Source: Bacillus sp. CHD6a
GTDB lineage: Bacteria; Bacillota; Bacilli; Bacillales; Bacillaceae_I
Length of the DNA stretch: 64,000 nucleotides
Reading direction: 5' to 3'
Assembly: GCF_001293645.1 (NCBI RefSeq)
Contig: NZ_LBMD01000011.1
Span: forward strand, 124,001-188,000
In this document: in pieces, positions 42,061-50,404 of the stretch
How the letters are laid out: each line of letters starts with the position of its first letter
Position numbering within the stretch: the first letter of the stretch is position 1
Program-made: the position numbers and the translations under genes
The notes under the pieces: generated by a model
The model's database searches: none
What the model was told of the DNA's origin: nothing
What the model saw: only the letters and a program-made list of their open reading frames with translations

Positions 42061-42444
42061 TCAAAGCTTATAATCCTTTTTTAGAATGGAAAAGTTTTCT
42101 ATGCTTCTTTTTGCCCAAAGGCTTTCGTCATTCTCGAGTGCTTGCGCAGCTGAATGGAGTGCAAGTTTTAACGATTCTTTGTAATCAATAACTTCCCCAC
42201 CATAGAGCTTCACCATGTTTTTAGGTATGTTGGTCTGTTCATGAAAGGCCAAAGCCCGACGCTCATGAAAGAGAGGAACGTCCGTTTCTTTAGGTGCGTG
42301 TAAATCCCCTTGCTGTGGATGCTTCAATACTGCTTTTACTTTAACTAAATAATGCATAGGGCGAATTGCAGTTACTTCTCCAATATATTTTCCAGTTTTA
42401 TAAATCCCGGTTACGATACTGCCTACCTCTATTTTCTCCATCAT
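42061..42444 (-). CDS. kapB: KapB, kinase-associated lipoprotein B homologue
   Basis: A 127-residue protein starting MMEKIEVGSIVTGIYKTGKYIGEV, with an SH3-like N-terminal beta barrel (about residues 1-60) and a helical C-terminal half (ESLKLALHSAAQALENDE). It matches B. subtilis KapB, needed for KinB-dependent entry into the phosphorelay. No lipobox is visible despite the historical name. It converges on kapD. Confidence 0.85.
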   Translation of the reverse strand: MMEKIEVGSIVTGIYKTGKYIGEVTAIRPMHYLVKVKAVLKHPQQGDLHAPKETDVPLFHERRALAFHEQTNIPKNMVKLYGGEVIDYKESLKLALHSAAQALENDESLWAKRSIENFSILKKDYKL

Positions 42445-42531
42445 AAGTCCCCTTTCGCATTCAGATAGTGATTTTTTTTGTTATATTTAGTAATATCTTG
42501 TTAAGTAAATAAAATATGGGGTGTGACACAC

Positions 42532-43290
42532 GTGAAAAAATGGATGATTATGATGCTTGCGCTACTTCTTATTGTAACAGGTTGTGGGACAAGTACAAAC
42601 GAAGAAAATGCAACTAGCAATAATGCAACAAACGAACAACAGACGGAAGAAAATGCAGGACAAGACAAAGGTGAAGAAGGAGCAGGCGAAGAAGTTGAAG
42701 TCGGTGAGTTTCAACAGTTTACAAACACTAGTGAGACAATCCGTACTGTAGAAATAGAAACAACAAAAGGGAAAATGGTAGTAAACCTTTATCCAGATGC
42801 AGCACCAAAAGCAGTAGAGAACTTTGTTAAACATGCAGAAAATGGCTACTATGATGGATTGATCTTTCACCGTGTCATCGAAGATTTCATGATTCAAGGT
42901 GGAGATCCAGAAGGTACAGGTAGAGGTGGAGAAAGTATCTTTGGACAACCGTTTGAAGACGAGTTCAGTCGTGAGATGCTGCACTTCAGAGGTGCTCTTT
43001 CTATGGCGAATTCTGGAGCGAATACTAACGGAAGTCAATTTTTCATTGTTCATGCTAAAGAGGTAGATGAGGCAACTATGGAATCAATGATCAAAGCGGG
43101 ATATCCTGAAGAAGTAATAGAATTATATGAGGAAAATGGCGGGACACCTGGATTAGATTTTAGACATACCGTATTTGGACAAGTGATAGAAGGCATGGAA
43201 GTGCTTGATGCCATTGCAACAGTGGAAACAGGTGAAGCAGACAAGCCAGTAGAAGATGTTGTGATTAAGAAGATGACCGTAGTAAAATAA
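42532..43290 (+). CDS. Cyclophilin-type peptidyl-prolyl isomerase, lipoprotein
   Basis: A 252-residue surface lipoprotein. The signal peptide ends in the lipobox LIVTGC (Cys18), followed by an acidic Asn/Glu-rich linker (about 20-65) and a cyclophilin domain. The domain has FHRVIEDFMIQGGDPEGTG (catalytic Arg in HRV), FEDEF, LSMANSGANTNGSQFFI and the FGQVIEG segment. It would catalyse proline isomerisation in proteins outside the membrane. An insertion around VDEATMESMIKAGYPEEVIE is typical of the Bacillus subgroup. The GTG at 42532 is 8 nt after GGGGTG; a GTG at 42523 is an alternative. Confidence 0.9.
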   Translation: MKKWMIMMLALLLIVTGCGTSTNEENATSNNATNEQQTEENAGQDKGEEGAGEEVEVGEFQQFTNTSETIRTVEIETTKGKMVVNLYPDAAPKAVENFVKHAENGYYDGLIFHRVIEDFMIQGGDPEGTGRGGESIFGQPFEDEFSREMLHFRGALSMANSGANTNGSQFFIVHAKEVDEATMESMIKAGYPEEVIELYEENGGTPGLDFRHTVFGQVIEGMEVLDAIATVETGEADKPVEDVVIKKMTVVK

Positions 43291-43375
43291 GGAAGTATAA
43301 GTCGAGAATGGTTCCTTGTAGAAACTTTTGATATAATGAATACGTTCATAACCTTTGAAAGGTCGTGTGGTAACG

Positions 43376-43579
43376 ATGCTTAATTTTTTTATGTTACAAC
43401 TATTCTTATATTTTCCAGAAGATAAATCTGAGTACATTCCTGCAGGGATTACCTTTGCCATCTTCTTTATAGCTGCCATATTTGTTTTTCGATATATTAT
43501 TAATGTTTCCAAAAGAGAAAGCCAGAAGGCGAAGGCATTAGAGGAACAGTTGCGAAGGGAAAAAGTTATTAAAGATTAA
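43376..43579 (+). CDS. Small single-pass membrane protein
   Basis: A 67-residue protein with one clear transmembrane helix (AGITFAIFFIAAIFVFRYI, about residues 23-42) and a charged cytoplasmic tail likely to form a coil (SQKAKALEEQLRREKVIKD). Start ATG at 43376 or an in-frame TTG at 43355; ribosome-site evidence is weak (AAAGGTCG). A terminator follows within 10 nt, supporting a real gene. Family not recognised. Confidence 0.6.
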   Translation: MLNFFMLQLFLYFPEDKSEYIPAGITFAIFFIAAIFVFRYIINVSKRESQKAKALEEQLRREKVIKD

Positions 43580-43587
43580 ATGTTTAG

Positions 43588-43627
43588 GGGCTCATTCACC
43601 AATAATGGTGAAGTGAGCCCTTTTTTT
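43588..43627 (+). terminator. Terminator after small membrane protein
   Basis: GGGCTCATTCACC pairs with GGTGAAGTGAGCCC (one bulge), followed by TTTTTTT. Confidence 0.93.
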
Positions 43628-43701
43628 ATTGTACAAAAACATATTCCCCCTTACTTTCGGGGAAACTTTGGTAAAACGAGTAATGGGAGGTCGACTATTT
43701 T

Positions 43702-44277
43702 ATGCGGACAAAAACGTTTATCCTGCCTTTTCTGCTATGTTTGGTTCTAACGGGGTGCATGGAGAGTAAAATAACAGCACTTGATGTGGAGATATTTAAT
43801 GCGACGGGTGACTCTTTAGGAGTTGCAAAGGTTTCGGAAGACCCAAATGGCGTGAAGATTGAATTGAATCTAGAAGGGCTTCCTCCTGGAGAGCATGGGG
43901 TACATATTCATGAAAAAGGGTTATGCGATGCCCCAGATTTTAAAACGGCAGGCAATCACTTCAATCCTGATGACAAACAGCATGGCTTAATGCATCCTGA
44001 AGGAGCGCATGTAGGAGACTTGCCGAATATCTTGGTGGAAGATGACGGGACGGTCATTGCAGAATTGATGGCTCCACAAGCAACATTAGAGGAGGGAAAA
44101 ACCTCCCTATTCGGCAAAGATGGAACGGCAATTATCATTACAGAAAACATTGATGATGGCATGACTCAGCCAGCAGGTGATTCAGGAGAGAGAATTGCAT
44201 GCGGTGTCATTACAAAAGAGGTCGCAGAAAAAAATGAAGCGGTAGAAGAACCGGTTGATGAAGACGAAAAAAAATAA
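43702..44277 (+). CDS. Cu/Zn superoxide dismutase-like lipoprotein
   Basis: A 191-residue lipoprotein (lipobox LVLTGC, Cys19) with a SodC fold. HGVHIHEKGLC supplies two copper-site histidines, AGNHFNP the bridging histidine, and KQHG, GAHVGDLPN the zinc ligands. The fourth copper ligand, normally in a VVHA-type motif, is replaced: the strand reads AIIITENIDDG. SodC-like proteins lacking copper ligands are known in B. subtilis (YojM). It may therefore not be a working dismutase. The ATG follows GGGAGG. A charged acidic tail (EEPVDEDEKK) ends the protein. Confidence 0.85.
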   Translation: MRTKTFILPFLLCLVLTGCMESKITALDVEIFNATGDSLGVAKVSEDPNGVKIELNLEGLPPGEHGVHIHEKGLCDAPDFKTAGNHFNPDDKQHGLMHPEGAHVGDLPNILVEDDGTVIAELMAPQATLEEGKTSLFGKDGTAIIITENIDDGMTQPAGDSGERIACGVITKEVAEKNEAVEEPVDEDEKK

Positions 44278-44284
44278 CTTTACT

Positions 44285-44320
44285 AAAAGGCACACAATTA
44301 AAAGGTGTGTCTTTTGTTTG
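44285..44320 (+). terminator. Terminator after SodC-like gene
   Basis: AAAGGCACAC pairs with GTGTGTCTTT, followed by TTGTTTG. Confidence 0.75.
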
Positions 44321-44370
44321 CTTAAATGAAAAAACTACGTTGTATTATTACAGAAATATTCGTAATCTTA

Positions 44371-44398
44371 TTGACACAGTTCGTAGTTTTAAGATAAT
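44371..44398 (+). promoter_or_regulatory. Promoter of histidine-phosphatase gene
   Basis: A perfect -35 TTGACA (44371-44376), a 16-bp spacer and GATAAT (44393-44398) precede the gene by 35 bp. Confidence 0.6.
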
Positions 44399-44432
44399 TT
44401 TAAATTTATAGATAAAAAAAGGGGGGGCATCT

Positions 44433-45038
44433 TTGGAGATACTATTGATAAGGCATGGACAATCAGAAGCAGATATTCTCCAAGTTCATGAGGGGAGAGC
44501 AGACTACCCTTTGACGGAACTTGGAAAGATGCAGGCAAAAAGGCTGGCTTGCCGATTAAACGAGCATTGTCCTCCAGATATTATATGGACCAGTACATTA
44601 AAAAGAGCCTCAGAAACTGCCGCCATTTTAGCAGAAGAAGTGGGCTGCATGGTCATAAAGGAACCAGGCCTGATGGAATATAATAATGGTGTATTAGCAG
44701 GTTTACCTAAAGAAGTGGCAGCTACTAAGTATCCATTGCCTCCTGGGGGAAGAAAACCACATGAGAGGATTCAAAATGGAGAATCTGACATTGAATTTCG
44801 CATGAGGGCCGAAATGACGCTATCAAAAATCTTATCAGAGAGTTCTGCTGTTGTTAGAATTGCGATTGTCTCACATGGAGGAATTACTTCAAATTTATTG
44901 AAAGCACTGTTGCAATTACCCGTTCATACGAACATTAAGTTCCCGACAGGAGATACAGGAATGCACATTATCAGGAAAGATGATGAAGGTTTATCTGTTG
45001 TTTCATTGAATAATTCAGAGCACTTATATAATTTGTAA
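44433..45038 (+). CDS. Histidine phosphatase family protein
   Basis: A 201-residue phosphoglycerate mutase-like phosphatase. The catalytic RHGQ is at residues 7-10 (LLIRHGQSEAD), conserved Arg and Glu follow in STLKRASETA, and the second His is in VSHGG near 150. The substrate is unknown; such enzymes act on phosphosugars or other phosphoesters. The start is TTG at 44433 after a GGGGGGG run. A promoter and terminator flank it, so it is monocistronic. Confidence 0.9.
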   Translation: MEILLIRHGQSEADILQVHEGRADYPLTELGKMQAKRLACRLNEHCPPDIIWTSTLKRASETAAILAEEVGCMVIKEPGLMEYNNGVLAGLPKEVAATKYPLPPGGRKPHERIQNGESDIEFRMRAEMTLSKILSESSAVVRIAIVSHGGITSNLLKALLQLPVHTNIKFPTGDTGMHIIRKDDEGLSVVSLNNSEHLYNL

Positions 45039-45040
45039 TC

Positions 45041-45079
45041 GGGTTATGCAAGCATTGTGCTGCATAACCCATATTTTTT
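45041..45079 (+). terminator. Terminator after histidine-phosphatase gene
   Basis: GGGTTATGCA (45041-45050) pairs with TGCATAACCC (45061-45070), followed by ATATTTTTTG. Confidence 0.92.
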
Positions 45080-45095
45080 GTTCCTATATAACACC

Positions 45096-45200
45096 GCTGA
45101 TGATTTCCGCAATTGGCTTCGCTTTCCTGGGGACGCTGCTGGAGCCTCCTCGGCAATGCGAGGCCACTGAAAAGTACATGATTTTTTTTCCTTAAACACC
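45096..45200. repeat. Truncated 128-bp element joined to a MITE terminal repeat
   Basis: GCTGATGATTTCCGC starts a copy (45096) that stops after about 64 bp at GGCAATGC. There it meets GAGGCCACTGAAAAGT (45160-45175), the same 12-bp terminal repeat that bounds the element at 51137. A spacer ending TTAAACACC then leads into the next full copy. Confidence 0.75.
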
Positions 45201-45328
45201 GCTGTGGATTTCCGCAAATGGCTTCGCTTTCCTAGGGGCACTGCTGGAGCCTCCTCGGCTACGCCTGCGGGGTCTCCACCTAGCGCTATCTCGCTGAGGA
45301 GTCTTCGCCTTTTGCTCCAATCATCTGC
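45201..45328. repeat. 128-bp palindromic element, copy 5
   Basis: It runs from GCTGTGGATTTCCGC to CTCCAATCATCTGC and is exactly 128 bp. With the truncated copy it fills the gap between the phosphatase gene and patB. Confidence 0.88.
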
Positions 45329-45349
45329 TAACTTTCTATTCATATTCTC

Positions 45350-46519
45350 TTAACTCAGGGCAGTTTTTAGTCTTAGGAGGCCCTCTTGCAGAGTTGCTCT
45401 TGTGCAGGCGACATTCATGCGCAGAAAACTGTTTCCTTCTTTGCCGAACTTGCTTCCCGATTCAAGGGCAAGCTTACCTTTATGAAGAAGGCGACTTTTT
45501 AGTTCTTCCTCTCCTAATCTTAACTTCCTGCAATCGATCCAGAGTAGATAAGTCCCTTCCGGCTTGCGTGCGTATACATCAGGAATCTCTTTATGAATAT
45601 ACTCTACCGCATAATCCATGTTTTCTTCTATATGATGCAACACTTCGTCAAGCCAGGGCTTTCCATGCCTATAAGCAGCTTCCATTGCAGCGACACCTAG
45701 CATGTTTAACAAGAAATGGCCCTGTTTTTTTAAGAAAATGTCCAATTTTTCACGGAGTGATTGGTTTGAAGTGACCATTGCAGCAGCCTGTAATCCAGCA
45801 ATATTAAAGGTTTTGGTCGGAGCAATACAAGTAACGGTCTGCTCAGCAATGTCCTTAGAAATAGACGCAATGGGATAGTATGTGTGCTGATTGAATGCCA
45901 GATCAGCATGTATATCATCGGAAACGATGATTACATGGTGCTTCACACAAAGCTGCCCAAGCTTCTCTAATTCCGCATGAGACCAAACTGTTCCACCCGG
46001 GTTATGAGGATTGCATAATAAATGAAGCTTTACATCTCCATCTAGTTGTTCTTCGAAATGATGAAGATCCATATGATACCTGCCATCTCTATATTCCATT
46101 GGACTGGTTATTAATTTCCGGTCATTACTTGTAACCATGTCATAAAAAGGATAATAGACAGGAGAAAACACGATAACTTTGTCACCAGGATTGGAAAAGG
46201 TTTGGATGGTCGCGCTCAGTGCTGGGACCACACCCGAAATATAGGTGAGCCATTCTTGTTTAAGCTTCCAGTTGTGTTGTTTTTGGAACCAGTTTACAAT
46301 AGCATCGGAAACAGATGGGGATATGGAAGTATAACCATAAATTCCATGTTTCGCCTTTTTTATAATCGCTTGGGTTACCTCTTTCGGTGCTTGAAAGTCC
46401 ATGTCCGCGACCCACATGGGCAATACATCACTACTTCCGAAAATCCGAGCTGTTTCATCCCACTTGACACTGGAAGTGTTTTTTCTGCTAATGTGTTCAT
46501 TAAAATCATAGGTTTTCAT
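45350..46519 (-). CDS. patB: PatB/MalY-type cystathionine beta-lyase
   Basis: A 389-residue PLP enzyme of fold type I, MalY/PatB subgroup. It cleaves C-S bonds of cystathionine or related substrates to give homocysteine or thiols, pyruvate and ammonia. Marks are LPMWVADMDF near residue 33, YGYTSISPS, NPHNPGG, VSDDIHADL and the PLP lysine in APTKTFNIAGLQ. The ATG follows GGAGGCG. In B. subtilis patB neighbours kapB; here they are separated by three genes and repeats. Confidence 0.92.
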   Translation of the reverse strand: MKTYDFNEHISRKNTSSVKWDETARIFGSSDVLPMWVADMDFQAPKEVTQAIIKKAKHGIYGYTSISPSVSDAIVNWFQKQHNWKLKQEWLTYISGVVPALSATIQTFSNPGDKVIVFSPVYYPFYDMVTSNDRKLITSPMEYRDGRYHMDLHHFEEQLDGDVKLHLLCNPHNPGGTVWSHAELEKLGQLCVKHHVIIVSDDIHADLAFNQHTYYPIASISKDIAEQTVTCIAPTKTFNIAGLQAAAMVTSNQSLREKLDIFLKKQGHFLLNMLGVAAMEAAYRHGKPWLDEVLHHIEENMDYAVEYIHKEIPDVYARKPEGTYLLWIDCRKLRLGEEELKSRLLHKGKLALESGSKFGKEGNSFLRMNVACTRATLQEGLLRLKTALS

Positions 46520-46624
46520 AACTGTTCATCGCCTCCAATCAATTCGACCTCAGTGTACTAAACAATTTTCTAAAAACAAGGTATAATATGCAGTAAATGT
46601 TGTTGAAAGCAAGGTGGAAGTTTC

Positions 46625-46888
46625 ATGATAAAAGCAAGTGTGAATGTTAGATTAATGGAAAACTTACTGCAATGGGATCCACTAGGCTATGGCGTTGATG
46701 CCTACGATACGGAATGCGTAGATGTTGTTCAAGCAGTGCATGAAATGGACGATACAGAAATATTAGCAAAAAAAATCCAAGATATTTATGAATTTTCTTT
46801 TGAGGAATTTATTCCTTTATCCAAATGCAAAGAAAAAGCCAAGGAGCTAATGGTCATTAAAAACGAAGAGGATTCTTGTTCTTTATAA
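46625..46888 (+). CDS. yugE: YugE-like protein (DUF1871)
   Basis: An 87-residue acidic protein of the DUF1871 type: LLQWDPLGYGVDAYDTECVD, VVQAVHEMDD and IQDIYEFSFEEFIPL are the shared segments. It is soluble and mainly helical. The ATG at 46625 follows AAGGTGG. It lies next to yugF, as in B. subtilis. Function unknown. Confidence 0.8.
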   Translation: MIKASVNVRLMENLLQWDPLGYGVDAYDTECVDVVQAVHEMDDTEILAKKIQDIYEFSFEEFIPLSKCKEKAKELMVIKNEEDSCSL

Positions 46889-46931
46889 TAAGCCACTGAT
46901 TCTTAATTGTCATGAAAATAAGCTTCCTCAT

Positions 46932-46970
46932 AAAAAGGAGAAAAGCCGCTTAGAGCTTTTCTCCTTTTTT
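46932..46970. terminator. Bidirectional terminator, yugE / yugF
   Basis: AAAAAGGAGAAAAGC (46932-46946) pairs with GCTTTTCTCCTTTTT (46955-46969). It serves both converging genes, and its end touches the yugF stop codon. Confidence 0.93.
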
Positions 46971-47808
46971 ATGGAGAGGTTTGCAGAAAGTCTAAAATGT
47001 TATCATATACATCTTGCGGTTTTTCCTCTGGAAGTAGGTGACCGGTTTTTTTATAGGTAATTAATCGGGAGTTCGGCAAGTCTTTATGGAGTCTCTTTCC
47101 GACCTCAAGAGGAACCACTTTATCTTCTTCCCCCCAGATCAATAGGCTTGGTGTTTCAATCTTTCTTAATATTTCAGCAGCAAGATCCCCTTCCCGATCG
47201 CGGATCATTCTCGTTAATGCGACAAAAATTTGGTCATCATAAAAAGGTTCTGTATATCCCGCAATCATCTCGTCATCAATTAAGGAATGATCATACACCA
47301 CATTCAATAAATTTTGGATAGGGCCCTGTCTTGCAAGCCAATATTTTAACCATACGTAGAAGTATGGAATGCGTGATGAATAAACAATCGACCTGCGCAT
47401 TCTTTTTAAATAACCTGAGCTACACAGCAGGACAACTTTTTCAACGAGTTCAGGTTTCTGATTACTGATGTTCAAGGAAATCTGTCCACCCATGGAATGT
47501 CCAATTAATACCGTACGATTAATCCCTAGCTTTTCAAGAAGCGATATCACGACTTTTGCCATGTTTTCATAAGAGTACACGAATTCTTTGGATTTTCCGC
47601 TTTTCCCAAATGGTGGTAAATCAATTGCGAGAACTGTGTATTCTTTTGTCAGCAATGGGATTAAGCGGCGAAAGCTGAAGGATGACGAAAGAAACCCATG
47701 GATAAGGACAAGTGTTGGTTTATTGGTAAAGGGGGAGTTAAAGTCATGGTGAAATTCATAAAACACATTGATCCCCCCAATATTAGTTGTGAATTGATTG
47801 GTCTTCAT
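46969..47808 (-). CDS. yugF: YugF, alpha/beta hydrolase
   Basis: A 279-residue alpha/beta hydrolase. The oxyanion motif LIHGFLSSSFSFR lies near residue 34, nucleophile Ser in GHSMGG near 108, catalytic Asp in WGEEDKVVP and His in KKTGHLLPEEKP near 258. It is cytoplasmic with no signal peptide. Esterase or C-C hydrolase activity is possible; the substrate is unknown. The ATG follows CCAGGAGTGAC. Divergent from the alaR-alaT operon. Confidence 0.9.
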   Translation of the reverse strand: MKTNQFTTNIGGINVFYEFHHDFNSPFTNKPTLVLIHGFLSSSFSFRRLIPLLTKEYTVLAIDLPPFGKSGKSKEFVYSYENMAKVVISLLEKLGINRTVLIGHSMGGQISLNISNQKPELVEKVVLLCSSGYLKRMRRSIVYSSRIPYFYVWLKYWLARQGPIQNLLNVVYDHSLIDDEMIAGYTEPFYDDQIFVALTRMIRDREGDLAAEILRKIETPSLLIWGEEDKVVPLEVGKRLHKDLPNSRLITYKKTGHLLPEEKPQDVYDNILDFLQTSP

Positions 47809-47971
47809 TTTGTCACTCCTGGTTTGAATTGATATAGGTATTTTATCCTCTCATTGTTATTTCAAACCTTTGTATTTTCTTCAATATGTTCTGTAAAATA
47901 ATCGTAATACATTTAGGCGGAATATTTGCTATAATGAGTCAATGTTTATAAGAAGGAGATGGGATAAGCGC

Positions 47972-48472
47972 ATGCAATTAACAGAAAAAGAATTGGATTT
48001 GCTTCAAATTATAGAAGAAAACGGAAGGATTAATATAGATGTACTTTCCAAGATGGTGGAACTGTCTAAAGAAGAAACGGATAGTATGTTGAAAAGGTTG
48101 GAAGAAAAACGAGTGATCGTGGAGTATGGGGCAGTTATTGATTGGCGCAAGGTCGACAATTTTGAAGGTGTGACGGCGATGATTGATGTGAAGGTGACAC
48201 CAAAGCGTGAAGTAGGTTTCGATGAAATTGCAAAAAATATATACCGGTTTCCAGAAGTCAAATCAGTTTATTTAATGTCGGGGGCCTATGATTTATCGGT
48301 CGTAATAGAAGGAAAGTCACTTTCTCAGGTTGCAAACTTTGTTTCTGAAAAACTCTCTACCTTAGACTCGGTCATCTCGACGACTACCCATTTCATCTTA
48401 AAAAAATATAAACATGATGGAACGATTTTTGATCAGGGAGAAGATGATCGTCGAATAGTGGTGTCCCCATGA
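47972..48472 (+). CDS. alaR: Lrp/AsnC-family regulator AlaR
   Basis: A 166-residue Lrp-type regulator. The N-terminal winged helix (LTEKELDLLQIIEENGRINID, then MVELSKEETDSMLKRLEEKRVI) is followed by an RAM/AsnC effector domain (VTPKREVGFDEIAKNIYRFPEV and SVYLMSGAYDLSVVIEG). In B. subtilis this gene (yugG, alaR) controls the alanine transaminase that follows. The ATG at 47972 begins at the family N-terminus, with AAGGAGAT 12 nt upstream; the frame is open ten codons further. Its stop overlaps alaT by 4 nt. Confidence 0.9.
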   Translation: MQLTEKELDLLQIIEENGRINIDVLSKMVELSKEETDSMLKRLEEKRVIVEYGAVIDWRKVDNFEGVTAMIDVKVTPKREVGFDEIAKNIYRFPEVKSVYLMSGAYDLSVVIEGKSLSQVANFVSEKLSTLDSVISTTTHFILKKYKHDGTIFDQGEDDRRIVVSP

Positions 48473-49629
48473 GAAACAGAGTCGCAAAACATGTTCAAAA
48501 CCTTCAGCCTTCTGGGATTCGTCGATTTTTCGACTTAGCGGCGAATATGGAAGGTGTTATCTCCTTAGGAGTGGGCGAACCAGACTTCGTTACATCATGG
48601 GGAGTGAGGGAAGCTTGCATTGCTTCTTTACATAATGGACATACGTCCTATACAGCAAATGCAGGATTGATTGAATTAAGAAAAGAAATCAGCCATTATT
48701 TAGTCGAGCAATTTGAAGTAGAGTACAGAGCGGAAACCGACATTATTGTCACGGTGGGAGCTAGCCAGGCGTTGGATCTATCGATACGTGCAATTGTTGA
48801 CCCTTGTGATGAAGTAATTGTAATTGAACCGTGTTTCGTTTCATACGCTCCCCTCATTGAATTGGTTGGAGGAACTGCCGTTAGAGTAGGAGCAGATGCA
48901 GAGCGAGGGTTTAGTATTGACTTTCAGGAATTAGAACAGGCGATTACAGACAGGACGAAGGCAATACTTCTTTGTTTTCCTAACAATCCTACCGGTACAA
49001 TGCTTTCAAAAGAAGAACTCATGAAAGTTAGTCAACTTGTTGAAGAACATGATTTGCTCGTTTTATCAGATGAAATTTATGCAGAGCTTAGTTTTGATGA
49101 AAAGTTTACCAGCTTTGCTACTCTTCGAGGGATGAAGGAACGAACCATCCTCATATCAGGTTTCTCAAAAGGCTTTGCAATGACCGGTTGGCGATTAGGT
49201 TTTGTAGCTGGTCCCACCGACATTATTGAAGCCATGCTAAAAATCCATCAGTATGCGATGATGTGTGCTTCTACCATGGCACAATATGGGGCCATCGAAG
49301 CGTTAAGAAATGGACGTCAGGATATAGAAGCAATGAAAAAAAGTTACCGTAGACGGCGCAATTATTTTGTGTCTTCTCTAAATGAGATAGGACTTGATTG
49401 TCACAATCCTGGGGGTGCATTTTATGCCTTTCCATCTGTACAACTTACTGGACTCAGCTCTCAGGAATTCGCAGAAAGATTACTTTTAGAGGAAAAAGTG
49501 GCAGTGGTACCGGGAAATGTGTTTGGAAAATGCGGGGAAGGATATGTGAGATGCTCTTACGCATCGTCTTTAGAACAGCTACAAGAAGCAATTAAAAGAA
49601 TGGAGCGCTTTGTAACAAAGTATCGCTAG
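48469..49629 (+). CDS. alaT: Alanine/aromatic aminotransferase AlaT (YugH)
   Basis: A 386-residue class I aminotransferase. It shows GVGEPDFVTSWGVREA near residue 34, CFPNNPTGTML with the substrate-binding Asn, SDEIYAEL with the PLP-binding Asp and Tyr, the PLP lysine in SGFSKGFAMTGWRLG near 234, and Arg in YVRCSYA for the carboxylate. It is translationally coupled to alaR (ATGA overlap). It probably makes alanine from pyruvate; other keto acids are possible. Confidence 0.92.
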   Translation: MRNRVAKHVQNLQPSGIRRFFDLAANMEGVISLGVGEPDFVTSWGVREACIASLHNGHTSYTANAGLIELRKEISHYLVEQFEVEYRAETDIIVTVGASQALDLSIRAIVDPCDEVIVIEPCFVSYAPLIELVGGTAVRVGADAERGFSIDFQELEQAITDRTKAILLCFPNNPTGTMLSKEELMKVSQLVEEHDLLVLSDEIYAELSFDEKFTSFATLRGMKERTILISGFSKGFAMTGWRLGFVAGPTDIIEAMLKIHQYAMMCASTMAQYGAIEALRNGRQDIEAMKKSYRRRRNYFVSSLNEIGLDCHNPGGAFYAFPSVQLTGLSSQEFAERLLLEEKVAVVPGNVFGKCGEGYVRCSYASSLEQLQEAIKRMERFVTKYR

Positions 49630-49630
49630 T

Positions 49631-49666
49631 ACAAAAAAGGGACCAAGTCCAACGTGAACTTGGTCC
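49631..49666 (-). terminator. Terminator, mainly for the XRE gene
   Basis: A GGACCAAGT/ACTTGGTCC stem has CCCTTTTTT on the minus-strand side, so it works best for transcripts from 50115 leftward. It may also slow alaT transcripts. Confidence 0.75.
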
Positions 49667-49752
49667 TAACAAAAGGGGGAATACTAGAAAGCCTTGATGG
49701 TATAAGTATTCCCAACTAAATAATATTTAAAACCTGATTTTTAGAATATTCT

Positions 49753-50115
49753 TTATTGAGTGCTATATTTTTTTTCGTACAATATTTGCATGACATTTAA
49801 GAAGTCTTCATCCGAGTAATCTTTGGCTTTTCTCAAGATTAACTTGGCTCTTTTAACCCCTACATCTTTGATTAGTTCTTCGAGCTCTGGATCTAGACCT
49901 GTAGGATTTTGGGAAGTAAAGGATTCTAGTAGTTCAGATGCAGGTACATCTAAAACCGTAGAAATTTTTAGGATGGTTTGCATGTCGGGTGTTTGAAGGC
50001 CAGCTTCATACTTTTCAATGGTTCCGGTTCCCACACGAATTTTTAGTGCAAGCTCGGCTGCGGTCATTTTTGCATCTTCCCGATAAAAACGAATGTTTTC
50101 CCCAATATTTCTCAT
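49753..50115 (-). CDS. XRE-family DNA-binding protein
   Basis: A 120-residue regulator. The helix-turn-helix is NIGENIRFYREDAKMTAAEL through VGTGTIEKYEAGLQTPDMQTI (about residues 3-50), followed by SKVLDVPASELLE-like dimer helices and a C-terminal basic helix. The ATG at 50115 follows GGAGGTAATCGG; the frame is open eight codons upstream. Monocistronic, divergent from yugI. Target genes unknown. Confidence 0.85.
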   Translation of the reverse strand: MRNIGENIRFYREDAKMTAAELALKIRVGTGTIEKYEAGLQTPDMQTILKISTVLDVPASELLESFTSQNPTGLDPELEELIKDVGVKRAKLILRKAKDYSDEDFLNVMQILYEKKYSTQ

Positions 50116-50324
50116 TCCGATTACCTCCAATATAAGCAATTTCTTACTTTTATCATACCATGATTAATCTAAAGAAAGTTTGAACATATTTTTACTCTTT
50201 CATCATTAGCTTATAAATTTTTTACGTAATTTATGAACATATGGTTATTTTCTTCATTCATAGGATATTAGAGACCAAATGCACAAATAATAATGAGGAC
50301 TCCAACTATCCAAAAAAAGTATTT

Positions 50325-50353
50325 TTGATTAAGTATTAAATTTGTGGTATAAT
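50325..50353 (+). promoter_or_regulatory. Sigma-A promoter of yugI
   Basis: TTGATT (50325-50330), a 17-bp spacer and TATAAT (50348-50353) lie 52 bp ahead of the ATG. Confidence 0.8.
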
Positions 50354-50404
50354 CTTTTATTGCGTTCAATGTGTATAAAAATTAAATTATTTAGGAGTGT
50401 TTTC

